A stretch of 64,000 nt of DNA from an uncultured Pelagibacteraceae bacterium (GTDB lineage: Bacteria > Pseudomonadota > Alphaproteobacteria > Pelagibacterales > Pelagibacteraceae). The notes under the pieces were generated by a model. It was not told the DNA's origin. It did not search any database and worked only from the letters and a program-made list of their open reading frames with translations. Position 1 is the stretch's first letter; each line of letters opens with the position of its first letter. Made by a program: the position numbers and the translations under genes. The stretch covers positions 1 to 64,000 of the forward strand of contig CACCWT010000003.1 in assembly GCA_902549785.1 (NCBI GenBank). Direction: 5' to 3'. Positions 25,400-35,534 of this stretch are shown piece by piece.

Positions 25400-26908
25400 T
25401 TAATTTGAATAAATTACCCTAGGTTCTAGAAATAATTCCCTTGATAAGGCTTTGAATTTTTTAGTCACTTGTTTTGAAATAATTTCCTGGTGCTGGGATG
25501 GAATTTTTAAAAATACTGAATTACCTCTTTTATAAAGTTTAAACTCTTCTAAAAAAATTGTAGATATTGATGTAAGAGAATTAGCAAATCTTAAGGCTGC
25601 ACCAACTTGTTTGCAAGAATATATCTCGTTGTTATTTAAAAACGTTAAGTATTCTATTTTTGGGTTGTATTTTATACTACAATATCTCCAGTAACAAGAA
25701 AGTGCCAATTGTATTCTTTCTTTATGTGAAAGTTTTAATAAAGGCGTATTTAATGTTTCTTGAAAAACCAACTCTGCTTTTTGGAATGCTCCCAAACCCC
25801 AATCCATATGACTTAGTACACAAGATAGATGAAGCAATTTTTGATTAAAATGCTCATTTCCCTCAAATATAGGTTTTATAAAATCAAAATATTTCTTATA
25901 TGTAGATCCTAAATCGCCTCTTTTTTTTGAAATATGCTCTAATGATTTATTAAAAACAAAATTACTATCTGAGTTTTTAAATAAATCTTTGGCAAGAGAT
26001 CCTTCTCTAATACCGCTAATTGAGCAAATAACATTTTTTGGATTTGCTATGTTCATAATTTCTTCTAGAATTATTGAGCTATAAGGAAGATAAGGTGTTC
26101 TAGACTTTGATATGTATTCAACTGATTTCAATTTAGATTTATTAAATGAAGAAATTTTTTCTAAAAATTTTGTGAGTTTTTCATTTTCAATTGAGTATTG
26201 ATGAATAATATGGACTGGATATTCATTTTGAAATAAGTGTAATTTAAACAAAGCTCTCCACGTACCTCCCACCAAATATAAATTATTAAATTTTTTTTTA
26301 GATAACCATTTTTCATCTCTTAAGAGATTTTTGAGATATTTAGGTAAATTTCTTTTTTTAACAATAGGATTGTTAATTAACCTTAAAACACCAACCGGAA
26401 GTGATGTTTTATTTGTTACAACATTGTTTTCAACTCTAGCAAGCTCTAAACTTCCACCACCTAAATCAGCAACAAGTCCATCCACATTCTCAAATCCAAT
26501 TTTAACTCCTTCAGCTGATGATTCGGCTTCTTCTTCACCAGTTAAAATATTTATATTTTTTTTAAATAAGTATTCTACTTCATCAATAAAGGGCTTTGCG
26601 TCTGTAGCTTCTCTTAATACAGCTGTTGCAATAATTTTAAGGTTATTAATTTTTGAAACATTAAGAATTTCTGAAAATCTTTTTAAGACTTTTAAAGCAT
26701 ATATCTTGCCTGATTTGTGAAGTTTTTTTGATTTATCTAAGTTTTTACCAAGTTCACAAACAGCTTTTTCGTTAAAAAAAGGTACTCTTGATGATGTAAA
26801 ATCATCGTAAATTAACATTCTTATAGAATTTGAACCTATATCAATAATAGCTAATTTTGATTGTCTTAATTTTAAATTTTGCTTATTTTTAATTACTTTA
26901 AGTTCCAC
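25400..26908 (-). CDS. ppx: exopolyphosphatase, Ppx/GppA family
   Basis: Releases phosphate from polyphosphate ends (or cleaves pppGpp). The ASKHA-fold motifs are AIIDIGSNSIRMLIYD, ILTGEEEAESSAEGV and LVADLGGGSLEL; a C-terminal helical/HD-like region follows. The 502 residues are typical of the alphaproteobacterial form. The start is GTG at 26908, overlapping the ppk1 stop region by 11 bases, so the two are translationally linked as a make-and-break pair for polyphosphate. Confidence 0.93.
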   Translation of the reverse strand: MELKVIKNKQNLKLRQSKLAIIDIGSNSIRMLIYDDFTSSRVPFFNEKAVCELGKNLDKSKKLHKSGKIYALKVLKRFSEILNVSKINNLKIIATAVLREATDAKPFIDEVEYLFKKNINILTGEEEAESSAEGVKIGFENVDGLVADLGGGSLELARVENNVVTNKTSLPVGVLRLINNPIVKKRNLPKYLKNLLRDEKWLSKKKFNNLYLVGGTWRALFKLHLFQNEYPVHIIHQYSIENEKLTKFLEKISSFNKSKLKSVEYISKSRTPYLPYSSIILEEIMNIANPKNVICSISGIREGSLAKDLFKNSDSNFVFNKSLEHISKKRGDLGSTYKKYFDFIKPIFEGNEHFNQKLLHLSCVLSHMDWGLGAFQKAELVFQETLNTPLLKLSHKERIQLALSCYWRYCSIKYNPKIEYLTFLNNNEIYSCKQVGAALRFANSLTSISTIFLEEFKLYKRGNSVFLKIPSQHQEIISKQVTKKFKALSRELFLEPRVIYSN

Positions 26909-29048
26909 CTTTAACCAACCTTAAGTTTAATTTTTTAGGTCTAATTTTTAGTTTTGCTTTTCCTCTTCCTGATAAACTTGGATTATTCATGAAATAATCA
27001 TGTGCAGAAAAAGAATCTTTTCGACTATATTTAATTTTTTGATAATTTCCATCAGGATAAAGTTCCCAGCTCTGCTTCGTGTCGAGATAATTGGCCATCA
27101 TTATTTGGTCTAAAACCTGTTCATGCACAGTTTGATTTTCAATTGGCACGAGAAGTTCGACTCTTCTATCTAGATTTCTTGGCATCAAATCTGCAGATGA
27201 AATATAAACTTTTGCATTTCTGTTGGGCATAAACTTTCCATTTGCAAAACAATAAATTCTTGAGTGTTCAAGAAATCTTCCAATGATACTTTTTACAATA
27301 ATATTTTCTGATTTATTTTTAATACCAGGTCTTAAACAACATACACCTCTTACAAATAAAAAGACTTTTACACCAACACTAGAAGCCTCATAAAACTTAT
27401 CAATTATTTGTGGATCAACTAATGAATTCATTTTAGCCCAAATCTCAGCGTGTTTCCCTTTTTTTGCATTACTTATTTCCTTATCTATATTCTGATTTAA
27501 AGTTTTTCTTAAATTTACTGGAGAAATGGAAATTTTATTTAAATTTCTTGGTTTTGAATAACCAGTCACATAATTGTAGAATTTTTCTACATCTGTAGCC
27601 ATTTTTTTATCAGAGCTAAATAGAGATAAGTCTGTGTATATTTTTGCATTTACAGGATGATAATTGCCTGTACCCAAATGGAAATATGTTTGAATTTTAC
27701 CACCCTCACGTCGATGTATTAGTGATGATTTGGCATGTGTTTTGTATTTTGCAAAACCATAAACAATTTGAACTCCAGCTTTTTCAAGACTTCTTGCCAG
27801 TTGTATATTTGCTTCTTCATCAAATCTAGCTTTGATTTCAATTAAAGCTGTAACTGTTTTACCATTTTCGGCAGCGCTAATTAATGCTTTAACAATTGGT
27901 GAATCTAAAGTAGTCCTATACAATGTTTGTTTAATAGCAATTACTTTTTTATCTATAGCCGCTTGATTTAAAAATTCAATTACAGCATCAAAAGTCTCAA
28001 ATGGATGATGAACTATTAGGTCTTTTTTCTTAATTGTCTCAAAAAAATTATTATTGTATTCTTTTAATCTTTCTACGTCTCTTGGTGTAAAGTTTTTAAA
28101 TTTTAATTTAGAATTTTTAATTTTACAAATTTGGTCTATATCCTGGATTCCAACTAAACCTGCTACTTCATAAATATAATTTGGATTAATTTCTAATTTA
28201 TTTGTTATAAATTTTACAAGTTCTTTGTCGCTTTTTTCTAAAATTTCTAATCTAACAATATCACCAGTTCTTCTTCGCTTTAATGCTAGTTCAAATGATC
28301 TGACTAAATCCTCAGCCTCTTCTTGAATTTCTACATCACTATCTCTTATTACTCTAAATATCATTTTCTTTTCTAATAAATGATCTGGAAAAATTTCAGA
28401 GGCAAAGTAACCAATAACATCATCTAGAACTAAAAATTTCTTAAATGATTTTCCTCCGTCTATTTCAATAAATCTTGATAAAGCTTTAGGAATTACAATA
28501 ATTGAATTAAGAATTCTCTTTTTTTTCTTTTTCTTCAGCTTCATAACTAAAGCTCTCCCTTGATTAATAATAAATGGAAAAGGATGAGCAGGATCAATCG
28601 CTGATGGTGTAAGTAGAGGATAGATTTCTTCCTTAAATATTTCTAATAATTTCTTTTTTTCCTTTGTGTTAAGGTTTTCTGGCTTAGTTAATAAAATATT
28701 ATTACTCTTCAGCTGATTTGATAGATTATTAAATATGGTATTTTGTTTATTTAATAGATTTTTTGTATCATTGATAACCATCTCCATCTGTTCTTCAGGT
28801 GTTAGTCCATCTGAACTTAGTGAGTCGACTTCTTGTTTAATCTGACTGTATAGTCCAGCAACTCGAACCATAAAAAATTCGTCTAAATTTGAGCCTGCAA
28901 TAGATAAAAATTTTACTCTCTCATAAAGAGGATTTTCAATATTTTGCGCCTCAAAAAGAACCCTATCGTTAAATTTTAACCATGATAATTCTCTATTTAT
29001 ATAATTAGATTTAAGCTCTTCTTTGTCTTGTTTTTTTAATGCAGTCAT
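26898..29048 (-). CDS. ppk1: polyphosphate kinase 1
   Basis: Polymerises the terminal phosphate of ATP into polyphosphate. The N-terminal domain begins YINRELSWLKFNDRVL; the two phospholipase-D-like domains include FARFDEEANI, the phosphohistidine region KYKTHAKSSLIHRREGG, and DLMPRNLDRRVELLVP. I start it at ATG 29048 (716 residues): the 36 extra upstream codons would be antisense to sixA and match nothing in the family. The start codons of ppk1 and divergent sixA are only 13 bases apart. Confidence 0.94.
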   Translation of the reverse strand: MTALKKQDKEELKSNYINRELSWLKFNDRVLFEAQNIENPLYERVKFLSIAGSNLDEFFMVRVAGLYSQIKQEVDSLSSDGLTPEEQMEMVINDTKNLLNKQNTIFNNLSNQLKSNNILLTKPENLNTKEKKKLLEIFKEEIYPLLTPSAIDPAHPFPFIINQGRALVMKLKKKKKKRILNSIIVIPKALSRFIEIDGGKSFKKFLVLDDVIGYFASEIFPDHLLEKKMIFRVIRDSDVEIQEEAEDLVRSFELALKRRRTGDIVRLEILEKSDKELVKFITNKLEINPNYIYEVAGLVGIQDIDQICKIKNSKLKFKNFTPRDVERLKEYNNNFFETIKKKDLIVHHPFETFDAVIEFLNQAAIDKKVIAIKQTLYRTTLDSPIVKALISAAENGKTVTALIEIKARFDEEANIQLARSLEKAGVQIVYGFAKYKTHAKSSLIHRREGGKIQTYFHLGTGNYHPVNAKIYTDLSLFSSDKKMATDVEKFYNYVTGYSKPRNLNKISISPVNLRKTLNQNIDKEISNAKKGKHAEIWAKMNSLVDPQIIDKFYEASSVGVKVFLFVRGVCCLRPGIKNKSENIIVKSIIGRFLEHSRIYCFANGKFMPNRNAKVYISSADLMPRNLDRRVELLVPIENQTVHEQVLDQIMMANYLDTKQSWELYPDGNYQKIKYSRKDSFSAHDYFMNNPSLSGRGKAKLKIRPKKLNLRLVKGGT

Positions 29049-29061
29049 ATATTTAGAATTA

Positions 29062-29577
29062 ATGCGCGAATTATATGTCATGAGACATGCAAAATCTAGT
29101 TGGGAAGACCCAAATTTAAGTGATTTTGAAAGACCACTAAATAAAAGAGGCATCAAAAGTGCAAAAATTATAAGTGAATTTTTTGTTAAAAAAAAATATT
29201 CCTTTGATTATGTGCTTTTATCTTCATCAAAAAGAACAAAAAAAACTCTAAATTTAATACTGAAAAAAATAAATAAACCAAAAAAAATTAAAAGTTCCTC
29301 AAAGCTTTATTTAGTTAATGAAAATGAAATTATAGGGTATATAAAAAATATCCATAAAAGGTTTAAGAAAGTATTGCTAATAAATCATGAACCTGCTCTT
29401 AAAAATTTAGTTATAAAATTAACTAAAAATAAAGATAATAGTAATTTTAAACTATTAAATTATAAATTCCCAACTTGTGCATTTGCTAAAATAGTTTTCG
29501 ATACAAATGATTGGATAAATATTGAAGAGAAAGGAATTATTTCTGAATTTGTAAGGCCTAAAGATTTAGTTATCTAA
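29062..29577 (+). CDS. sixA: SixA-type phosphohistidine phosphatase
   Basis: Histidine-phosphatase (RHG) family protein that removes phosphate from phosphohistidine in signalling proteins. It begins MRELYVMRHAKSSWEDP, with the RHA catalytic motif, then a second conserved His in LLINHEPALKNL. The chosen ATG at 29062 gives 171 residues; 13 upstream codons overlap ppk1 and are not conserved. Its 3' end overlaps phoB by 12 bases. Position between ppk1 and phoB suggests a phosphate link; the target is unknown. Confidence 0.9.
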   Translation: MRELYVMRHAKSSWEDPNLSDFERPLNKRGIKSAKIISEFFVKKKYSFDYVLLSSSKRTKKTLNLILKKINKPKKIKSSSKLYLVNENEIIGYIKNIHKRFKKVLLINHEPALKNLVIKLTKNKDNSNFKLLNYKFPTCAFAKIVFDTNDWINIEEKGIISEFVRPKDLVI

Positions 29578-30249
29578 CGAATAGCCTGCAGATCTCACTG
29601 TGCGAATTAAACTTTCTAATCCACTTACATTTAAAACTTTTCTCAATCTTCTTATGTGAACATCAACCGTTCTACTTTCTACATAAATATTTTCACCCCA
29701 AACATTATTTAATAATTGTTCTCTTGAATAAACTCTTTTTGGATTTTTGATAAAAAAATCTAATAATTTAAATTCTGTGGGTCCCAAAATTATTTCCTTA
29801 TCATTTCTATAAACTCTTTTTGCCAATCTATCAATTTTAAGGTCTTTAAATTCCACAACATCAGTTGATGACAAAGGTTTAGCCCTTCTTAACAAAGATT
29901 TAATTCTTGCATTTAATTCTTTTTGGCTAAATGGTTTAGTGACGTAATCATCGGCTCCAGTTTCAAATGCTTTTAATTTATCTTCCTCCTCTCCTTTTGC
30001 AGTAAGCATAATAATTGGAATATCATTATATTTTTTATCCCTTTTTAACTGTTTACATATTTCAACACCTGATAAATCTGGCAACATCCAATCTAATATG
30101 ATTAAGTCTGGCATTTTTTGTTTTATTGATTTTAAAGAGTCCTCTCCATTTTCACTTGAAGAAACCTTATGACCTTCTTTTTCTAAATTATATTTTAATA
30201 GAGTTGAAATTGGCACCTCATCTTCTGCAATAAATATGTGTGCACTCAT
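29566..30249 (-). CDS. phoB: phosphate regulon response regulator PhoB
   Basis: OmpR/PhoB-type activator. The receiver domain (about residues 4-118) has the phospho-acceptor Asp53 in IILDWMLPDLSG and the conserved Lys in DDYVTKPFS. The C-terminal winged helix (130-225) includes REQLLNNVWGENIYVESRTVDVHIRRLR, here cited as VESRTVDVHIRRLR. The 227 residues are typical. It shares a base with the phoU stop and is the last gene of the pst operon. Confidence 0.96.
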   Translation of the reverse strand: MSAHIFIAEDEVPISTLLKYNLEKEGHKVSSSENGEDSLKSIKQKMPDLIILDWMLPDLSGVEICKQLKRDKKYNDIPIIMLTAKGEEEDKLKAFETGADDYVTKPFSQKELNARIKSLLRRAKPLSSTDVVEFKDLKIDRLAKRVYRNDKEIILGPTEFKLLDFFIKNPKRVYSREQLLNNVWGENIYVESRTVDVHIRRLRKVLNVSGLESLIRTVRSAGYSLDN

Positions 30250-30950
30250 TACTTTGTTAATACTGAGTCGCTACCCTTAGGTCTTTCACCCTCTAAATAA
30301 TCACCTGTAACTAAATAATATACTTGCTCAGCAATGTTGGTTGTATGATCTCCTATCCTTTCAATGTTTTTAGTTACAAATAAAAGATGTGAGCCATATT
30401 CAATATTTTCCATATTTGATTTAAGTAATGAGATGACTTCCTCCATACATTTATTTGTTAAATCATCAACTTGTTCATCACTCTCCCATACTGTTCGAGC
30501 TACATCGCTTGATCTACTTAGATATGAGTCTAAAACAATTTTTAATTGTTTTTGAACCAAAATGCAGATTCTATTCATTGCTTCAATTAAATTATTTGGC
30601 AAATGCGTATTTATAAGTTTTGTTCTTTTTGCAATATTTTTGGCAAGATCACCTATTCTTTCTAAGTCTGAAGACATCTTTAGAGCTGCAACTGTTTCTC
30701 TAAGATCAACAGCCATTGGTTGTCTTAAAGCAATTAAATTTACTACCTCATTCTCTATCTGAGACTCAAAATTATCTATAACTGCATCTGAATTTATAAC
30801 ATCATCAGCAAGGTTATGATCATTTGTTGATATTGCTTTCATTGCCTTACCTAAAGCGGTTTCGCAATTTGCCCCCATTTCAACTAAATCATTGTTTAAT
30901 TTTTTTAATTGGTCTTCGTAAGATTTTACTGTATGTGGTTTTTCATTCAT
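30249..30950 (-). CDS. phoU: phosphate signalling protein PhoU
   Basis: Negative modulator that links PstB transport state to PhoR and prevents Pho activation when phosphate is plentiful. The 233 residues form the usual two helical repeats, each with an E/D-x3-D metal motif (DNFESQIENEVV, then ERIGDLAKNIAKR and ERIGDHTTNIAE). Single-base stop/start overlaps join it to pstB upstream and phoB downstream. Confidence 0.95.
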   Translation of the reverse strand: MNEKPHTVKSYEDQLKKLNNDLVEMGANCETALGKAMKAISTNDHNLADDVINSDAVIDNFESQIENEVVNLIALRQPMAVDLRETVAALKMSSDLERIGDLAKNIAKRTKLINTHLPNNLIEAMNRICILVQKQLKIVLDSYLSRSSDVARTVWESDEQVDDLTNKCMEEVISLLKSNMENIEYGSHLLFVTKNIERIGDHTTNIAEQVYYLVTGDYLEGERPKGSDSVLTK

Positions 30951-31705
30951 TATCCAAACCTTCCTGTTATGTAATCCTGCGTTTGTTGTTGAGCCGGATT
31001 CTTGAATATCTTATCAGTAGAACCTACTTCAATCAATTTACCAAGGTGAAAAAAACCAGTATTTTGAGAGACTCTTGCAGCTTGGGACATTGAGTGAGTA
31101 ACAATTATTATAGTATGTTCCTTTCTTAATTCATCAATTAGCTCCTCTATTTGTGCTGTCGCAATTGGATCAAGAGCTGAACATGGCTCATCCATGAGTA
31201 TTACCTCTGGCTTAATTGATATTGTTCTTGCAATACAAAGTCTTTGTTGTTGTCCACCTGATAAACCAGTACCTGGTTCGTGAATTCTGTCTTTTACCTC
31301 TTCCCAAAGTGCTGCTTTTCTCAAACTCTCTTCAACAATATTATCCATTTCACTTTTAGATTGAGCTATCCCATGTATCTCAGGTCCATAAGAAATATTC
31401 TCATAAATGGTTTTTGGAAAAGGATTTGGTTTTTGAAAAATCATTCCAACTTTTTCTCTAAGCCTTACAACATCTGTATCTTTTTGATTTATGTCATAGT
31501 CATTAATTTTTACGACACCACTGACTTTACAAATATCGATCACATCATTCATTCTATTTAAACATCTTAAGAATGTTGATTTACCACAACCAGAAGGTCC
31601 AATAAGAGCAGTTACTTTATTTGCTTCGATATCCATATTGATATCAAATAAAGCTTGTTTCGCTCCATAATAGACATCAACATTTTTTGCTTCTATTTTA
31701 TTCAT
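30950..31705 (-). CDS. pstB: phosphate ABC transporter ATP-binding protein PstB
   Basis: ATPase of the high-affinity phosphate importer. Walker [20 protein letters not shown], the signature [13 protein letters not shown] and Walker [14 protein letters not shown] are all standard; the FQKPNPFPK loop is specific to PstB. The 251 residues match the family. It is three bases after pstA. Confidence 0.97.
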   Translation of the reverse strand: MNKIEAKNVDVYYGAKQALFDINMDIEANKVTALIGPSGCGKSTFLRCLNRMNDVIDICKVSGVVKINDYDINQKDTDVVRLREKVGMIFQKPNPFPKTIYENISYGPEIHGIAQSKSEMDNIVEESLRKAALWEEVKDRIHEPGTGLSGGQQQRLCIARTISIKPEVILMDEPCSALDPIATAQIEELIDELRKEHTIIIVTHSMSQAARVSQNTGFFHLGKLIEVGSTDKIFKNPAQQQTQDYITGRFG

Positions 31706-31708
31706 ATT

Positions 31709-32977
31709 TTAGTTCCATTTCTTTTCAAATTTATGTCTAATTAATTGTGCTCCTAAATTCATAAAAATTAGGAAAAATAATAATACCATTATGCAAGCAG
31801 ACACTTTTTCTACAAATCCTCTTTCGGCACTCTCCGCCCATATATAGATTTGAACAGGCAAGCTAGCTGCTGGATCCATAGGGGTTCCTGGTATTGTGTT
31901 AACAAAAGCAACCATTCCAATTAATATTAAAGGCGCTGTTTCACCTAATGCTTGAGCTAAGCCAATTATAGTACCTGATAAAGTTCCAGGTAAAGCCAAT
32001 GGCACGGTATGATGCATCGTCGTTTGCATTCTGCTAGCTCCCATTGCTAAAGCTGCTTCTCTTATACTGGGTGGAACAGCCTTCAATGATGCTCTGGCTG
32101 CTATTATAATTGTTGGAAGAGTCATTAACGAAAGGGTTATACCTCCAACTAAGGGTGTTGATCTAGGTAAACCAAACACGGCCAATAAAACACCTAATCC
32201 TAATAATCCAAAAACAATTGAAGGAACTGCTGCTAAATTATTGATATTTACTTCTATAAAATCTGTAAATCTATTTTTTGGTGCAAATTCTTCTAGATAA
32301 ACTGCAGCTAGTAAGGCAACAGGAAAGGCAATTGACAGACAGACAAGTATGGAAAATAATGAACCCATAAATGAGCTTGCTATTCCCGCTAACTCAGCTT
32401 CTCTAGAATCAGCATTTGTAAAAAAACTGGCATTAAATTCACTTATAACTCTTCCATCTTCATTTAATTTATCAAAAATTTTTAATTGATAATCAGATGC
32501 TCTTCTTCTATTTTCAGGTATATCTCTTGGATAATTTCCTTTAAATACTTGATCTAAGTCGTCAGAGGCTGTTAATTTTACATCAACTGTTTTTCCAAAG
32601 CTATCAGGATTGTCTAGAAGATAATATTTTAATTCTCTCTCAAAAGTAAATGCAAACATTTTTTTTAATTCCATAATTTGATCCTCACTTGCATCTGGAT
32701 CGAGAGTGATAAATGTTTCTATCCCAAACTCATAAAAGTCTGCATCATTAATATCTTCGGTTGTTGGTTTTTTATCTGGATCCAAATATAATAAATCTGC
32801 ATTATAATTGACTGGTATTACCAACCATGTTTTTTGAAATGCTGTGTAACCAGTAGAAAATATCTTTGTTAGAAATACCACTAGAAATAATAAAGCCATA
32901 AATATTGCAGCTTTACCGTAAAATTGAAATCTTTTTTCAGCTTTGTATCTTTTAATTAAACGTTCTTCTTTATTCAT
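31709..32977 (-). CDS. pstA: phosphate ABC transporter permease PstA
   Basis: Inner-membrane permease with a long N-terminal extension of about 190 residues (one membrane helix and a periplasmic domain) before the standard permease core, which has the coupling motif IREAALAMGASRMQT. At 422 residues it is the large alphaproteobacterial type rather than the ~300-residue E. coli type. It overlaps pstC by 8 bases. Confidence 0.95.
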   Translation of the reverse strand: MNKEERLIKRYKAEKRFQFYGKAAIFMALLFLVVFLTKIFSTGYTAFQKTWLVIPVNYNADLLYLDPDKKPTTEDINDADFYEFGIETFITLDPDASEDQIMELKKMFAFTFERELKYYLLDNPDSFGKTVDVKLTASDDLDQVFKGNYPRDIPENRRRASDYQLKIFDKLNEDGRVISEFNASFFTNADSREAELAGIASSFMGSLFSILVCLSIAFPVALLAAVYLEEFAPKNRFTDFIEVNINNLAAVPSIVFGLLGLGVLLAVFGLPRSTPLVGGITLSLMTLPTIIIAARASLKAVPPSIREAALAMGASRMQTTMHHTVPLALPGTLSGTIIGLAQALGETAPLILIGMVAFVNTIPGTPMDPAASLPVQIYIWAESAERGFVEKVSACIMVLLFFLIFMNLGAQLIRHKFEKKWN

Positions 32978-34352
32978 ATTTCTCTCTATATTTTTTCACA
33001 ACAGATAAGGCAACAATATTTAAAACTAAAGTAACTATAAATAAACTTAATCCCAGTGCAAAAGCTGCTTGGGTTTTCGGATCCCCAAATTGTTGATCAC
33101 CAATTAAGATAACAACAATTTGAGCAGTTATTGTTGAAGTGGACTCTAATGGATTAAGAGTTAGGTTTGCTGCCAACCCTGATGCCATTACAACAATCAT
33201 TGTTTCACCAATAGCTCTAGAAACACCTAATAAAATAGATCCAACAATTCCAGGTAAAGCAGCTGGAAAAATTACTCTTTTTATTGTTTCAGATTTTGTT
33301 GCTCCCATGGCATAGCTACCATCTCTAAGATTTTGAGGAACACTTGTAATTACGTCGTCACTTAAGCTTGATATAAATGGAATAATCATAATTCCCATAA
33401 CACCACCGGCTGCCAGTGCGCTTTCTGCTGACACCTCTAGTCCTAATGATAATCCAAGGTCTTTTAAAAAAGGTCCAACTGTTAAAGCAGCAAAAAAACC
33501 ATAAACAACAGTTGGAATTCCTGCTAAAATTTCAATGACAGGTTTGGCATATTGTCTTAAACGTTTGCTCGCATATTCCGCCATATATATACCACTTAAC
33601 AAACCAATTGGTATTGCAACACACATTGCAATCAAAGCTATAAAAAAGGTGCCTGCAAATATCGGAACTGCACCAAAAGTATCACTATACATTGATGGAT
33701 CAAGTGCTTCACTTGCATCTCGAACAAAAGCTTTTGCAGGATACCAGTGCATTCCAAATACAAAATCAAATAGTGGGATAACTTGAAAAAATTCTATTGT
33801 TTGAAACAAAAGGGAAAAAATAATACCAATGGTTGTTAATATCGCTGCCAGTGATGATAAAAAAAATACTCCTTTAAGAAATATTTCAACTGGTTCTCTT
33901 GTTTTAGTGTTGTTTGAAATCTTTGTATACGCATAACCTGTTGATGCAATTAATAATGATAAAACTATAACGACCTTAGACCACTTTGCTATGTCTCTAA
34001 AGTTTAAATATTTTTCTGCTGATCTTTGTAACTCTGCAGTAAGTTCTCCTGAATACTGGTTTCGAGAAAGTGATTTTACTTTTTCATAAAATAAATTCAA
34101 CTCTCCTTCTAGAAGTCCTTGCGAAGAATAATCACTAAGTATAAAAAATCTTACTATGCTAGGTTCAAATATCGACCATAAAGCATACAAAAGAAAAGCA
34201 GGTGCGCCACACCATATAGCAAGATAGTATCCATAAAATTTTGGAAGAGCTGTTAACCGTTTGTTAGATTGAATTAAAATAGCTTTTTTTCTTCCAAAGA
34301 AGTAACTGGATAAAGCTAAAAGAACGATTGTTAAAAATATTACTGAATTCAA
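32970..34352 (-). CDS. pstC: phosphate ABC transporter permease PstC
   Basis: Partner permease of PstA, also the large form (460 residues) with an extended N-terminal region of several helices; the core contains AMGATKSETIKRVIFPAALPG. The start codon is TTG at 34352, set by AGGAG seven bases upstream; no ATG or GTG lies nearby. The weak start plus the hairpin before it should keep permease below PstS levels. Confidence 0.94.
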   Translation of the reverse strand: MNSVIFLTIVLLALSSYFFGRKKAILIQSNKRLTALPKFYGYYLAIWCGAPAFLLYALWSIFEPSIVRFFILSDYSSQGLLEGELNLFYEKVKSLSRNQYSGELTAELQRSAEKYLNFRDIAKWSKVVIVLSLLIASTGYAYTKISNNTKTREPVEIFLKGVFFLSSLAAILTTIGIIFSLLFQTIEFFQVIPLFDFVFGMHWYPAKAFVRDASEALDPSMYSDTFGAVPIFAGTFFIALIAMCVAIPIGLLSGIYMAEYASKRLRQYAKPVIEILAGIPTVVYGFFAALTVGPFLKDLGLSLGLEVSAESALAAGGVMGIMIIPFISSLSDDVITSVPQNLRDGSYAMGATKSETIKRVIFPAALPGIVGSILLGVSRAIGETMIVVMASGLAANLTLNPLESTSTITAQIVVILIGDQQFGDPKTQAAFALGLSLFIVTLVLNIVALSVVKKYREKYE

Positions 34353-34380
34353 TTATTGGCTCCTTTAGATTTATACAAAA

Positions 34381-34409
34381 AAAAGGGCCCATTTAATAGG
34401 GCCCCTTTT
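34381..34409 (-). terminator. hairpin between pstS and pstC (attenuator)
   Basis: On the minus strand AAAAGGGGCCC and GGGCCCTTTT pair with one bulged G around an eight-base A/T loop, followed by eight T in total. It looks like a rho-independent terminator but lies inside the operon, so partial readthrough is expected to set a high PstS-to-permease ratio. Confidence 0.85.
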
Positions 34410-34431
34410 GAGTTTATTCACAAATATTATA

Positions 34432-35466
34432 TTACTCCATTGACATTGCAGTAAGAGATTTCGAATTATCTCTAACTGTTCTGTAAGTTTCAGCATCAAG
34501 TGGAACAAGTCCTATTTCCGCTAAGTAACCTCTTTTACCAATAGCTTTAGTTGTAGTGAATTCTTTTACAAATTCATGTAATCCTGGAATTACACCAACA
34601 TGAGCTTTTTTTACGTAAAAGAATAATGGTCTAGCAACAGCATAACTATAGTCTTGGATAGATTCTAGTGATGGTTGACCACCTTCTATACTTGCAGCTT
34701 GCAATTTATCTCTAGCAGCTAAGAAGTAACTAAATCCAAAGAAACCAAACATTTCTTTGTCTTCAGATAATTTTTGAATAATTAAACTATCATTCTCTCC
34801 AACTTCAATTGCAGCACCATCTTCTCTGTAAAGTTTTTGTGGTTTTTTATATTTTTTATTTCCAGCTTCGAAACCTGCTTTGTATAATGCTTTAGCCTCT
34901 TTAGGCATACCTTTTTTCATTACTAACGAATTCCAAGCATCTCTTGTTCCGGATGTTCCTGGGGGAATCATAACTGAAATCTTTTGTTTTGGTAAACTTG
35001 GGTCTATTTGATCCCATGTTTTGTATATGTTGTCTACTAATTTACCATCAACAACTGAGTGTTTTGCTAAAGCTTTCCAAAGTTGTTCTTTAGTGAAGTT
35101 TACTGGTTCAGCATCAACACTGTATGCTAAAGTAATACCATCGTTACCTATAATAACTTCAACTATTTCATTAACACCATTTTTTTTGCAAAGAGCTTTT
35201 TCTTTATCTTTCATTGCTCTTGATGCATTTGTTATATCAGGGTGAGCTTCTCCTACACCAGCACAAAATAATTTTGCACCACCACCTGTACCAGTTGACT
35301 CGATTACTGGTGTTTTAAATCCAGTTTGCCCGAATCTTTCAGCAACTATTGTTGCGTAAGGGAATACAGTAGATGATCCAACTATTTTGATTTGATCTCT
35401 TGCTTGAGCAATAGTGGCAACAGAAATGGCAACTATTGAAGCAAGAACTATAGTTAGTTTTTTCAT
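34432..35466 (-). CDS. pstS: phosphate-binding protein PstS
   Basis: Periplasmic high-affinity phosphate-binding protein. A signal peptide ends near AQARDQ; the mature protein opens with IKIVGSSTVFPYATIVAERF and contains the phosphate-contact segments ESTGTGGGAKLF and PPGTSGTRDAW. The 344 residues are of the alphaproteobacterial type. A Pho box precedes it, and a hairpin separates it from pstC. Confidence 0.96.
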   Translation of the reverse strand: MKKLTIVLASIVAISVATIAQARDQIKIVGSSTVFPYATIVAERFGQTGFKTPVIESTGTGGGAKLFCAGVGEAHPDITNASRAMKDKEKALCKKNGVNEIVEVIIGNDGITLAYSVDAEPVNFTKEQLWKALAKHSVVDGKLVDNIYKTWDQIDPSLPKQKISVMIPPGTSGTRDAWNSLVMKKGMPKEAKALYKAGFEAGNKKYKKPQKLYREDGAAIEVGENDSLIIQKLSEDKEMFGFFGFSYFLAARDKLQAASIEGGQPSLESIQDYSYAVARPLFFYVKKAHVGVIPGLHEFVKEFTTTKAIGKRGYLAEIGLVPLDAETYRTVRDNSKSLTAMSME

Positions 35467-35534
35467 TTTAATATCCTTTCGTGAATTAAAGTTAATTAAC
35501 GACTCGCTTAATAAATTTTATTGAGGACTCTAGT

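Noticed and set aside
29049..29156. Longer ppk1 with 36 more N-terminal residues
   Set aside because: The extension is antisense to the start of sixA, has no conserved PPK1 sequence, and ATG 29048 leads directly into the YINRELSWL region.
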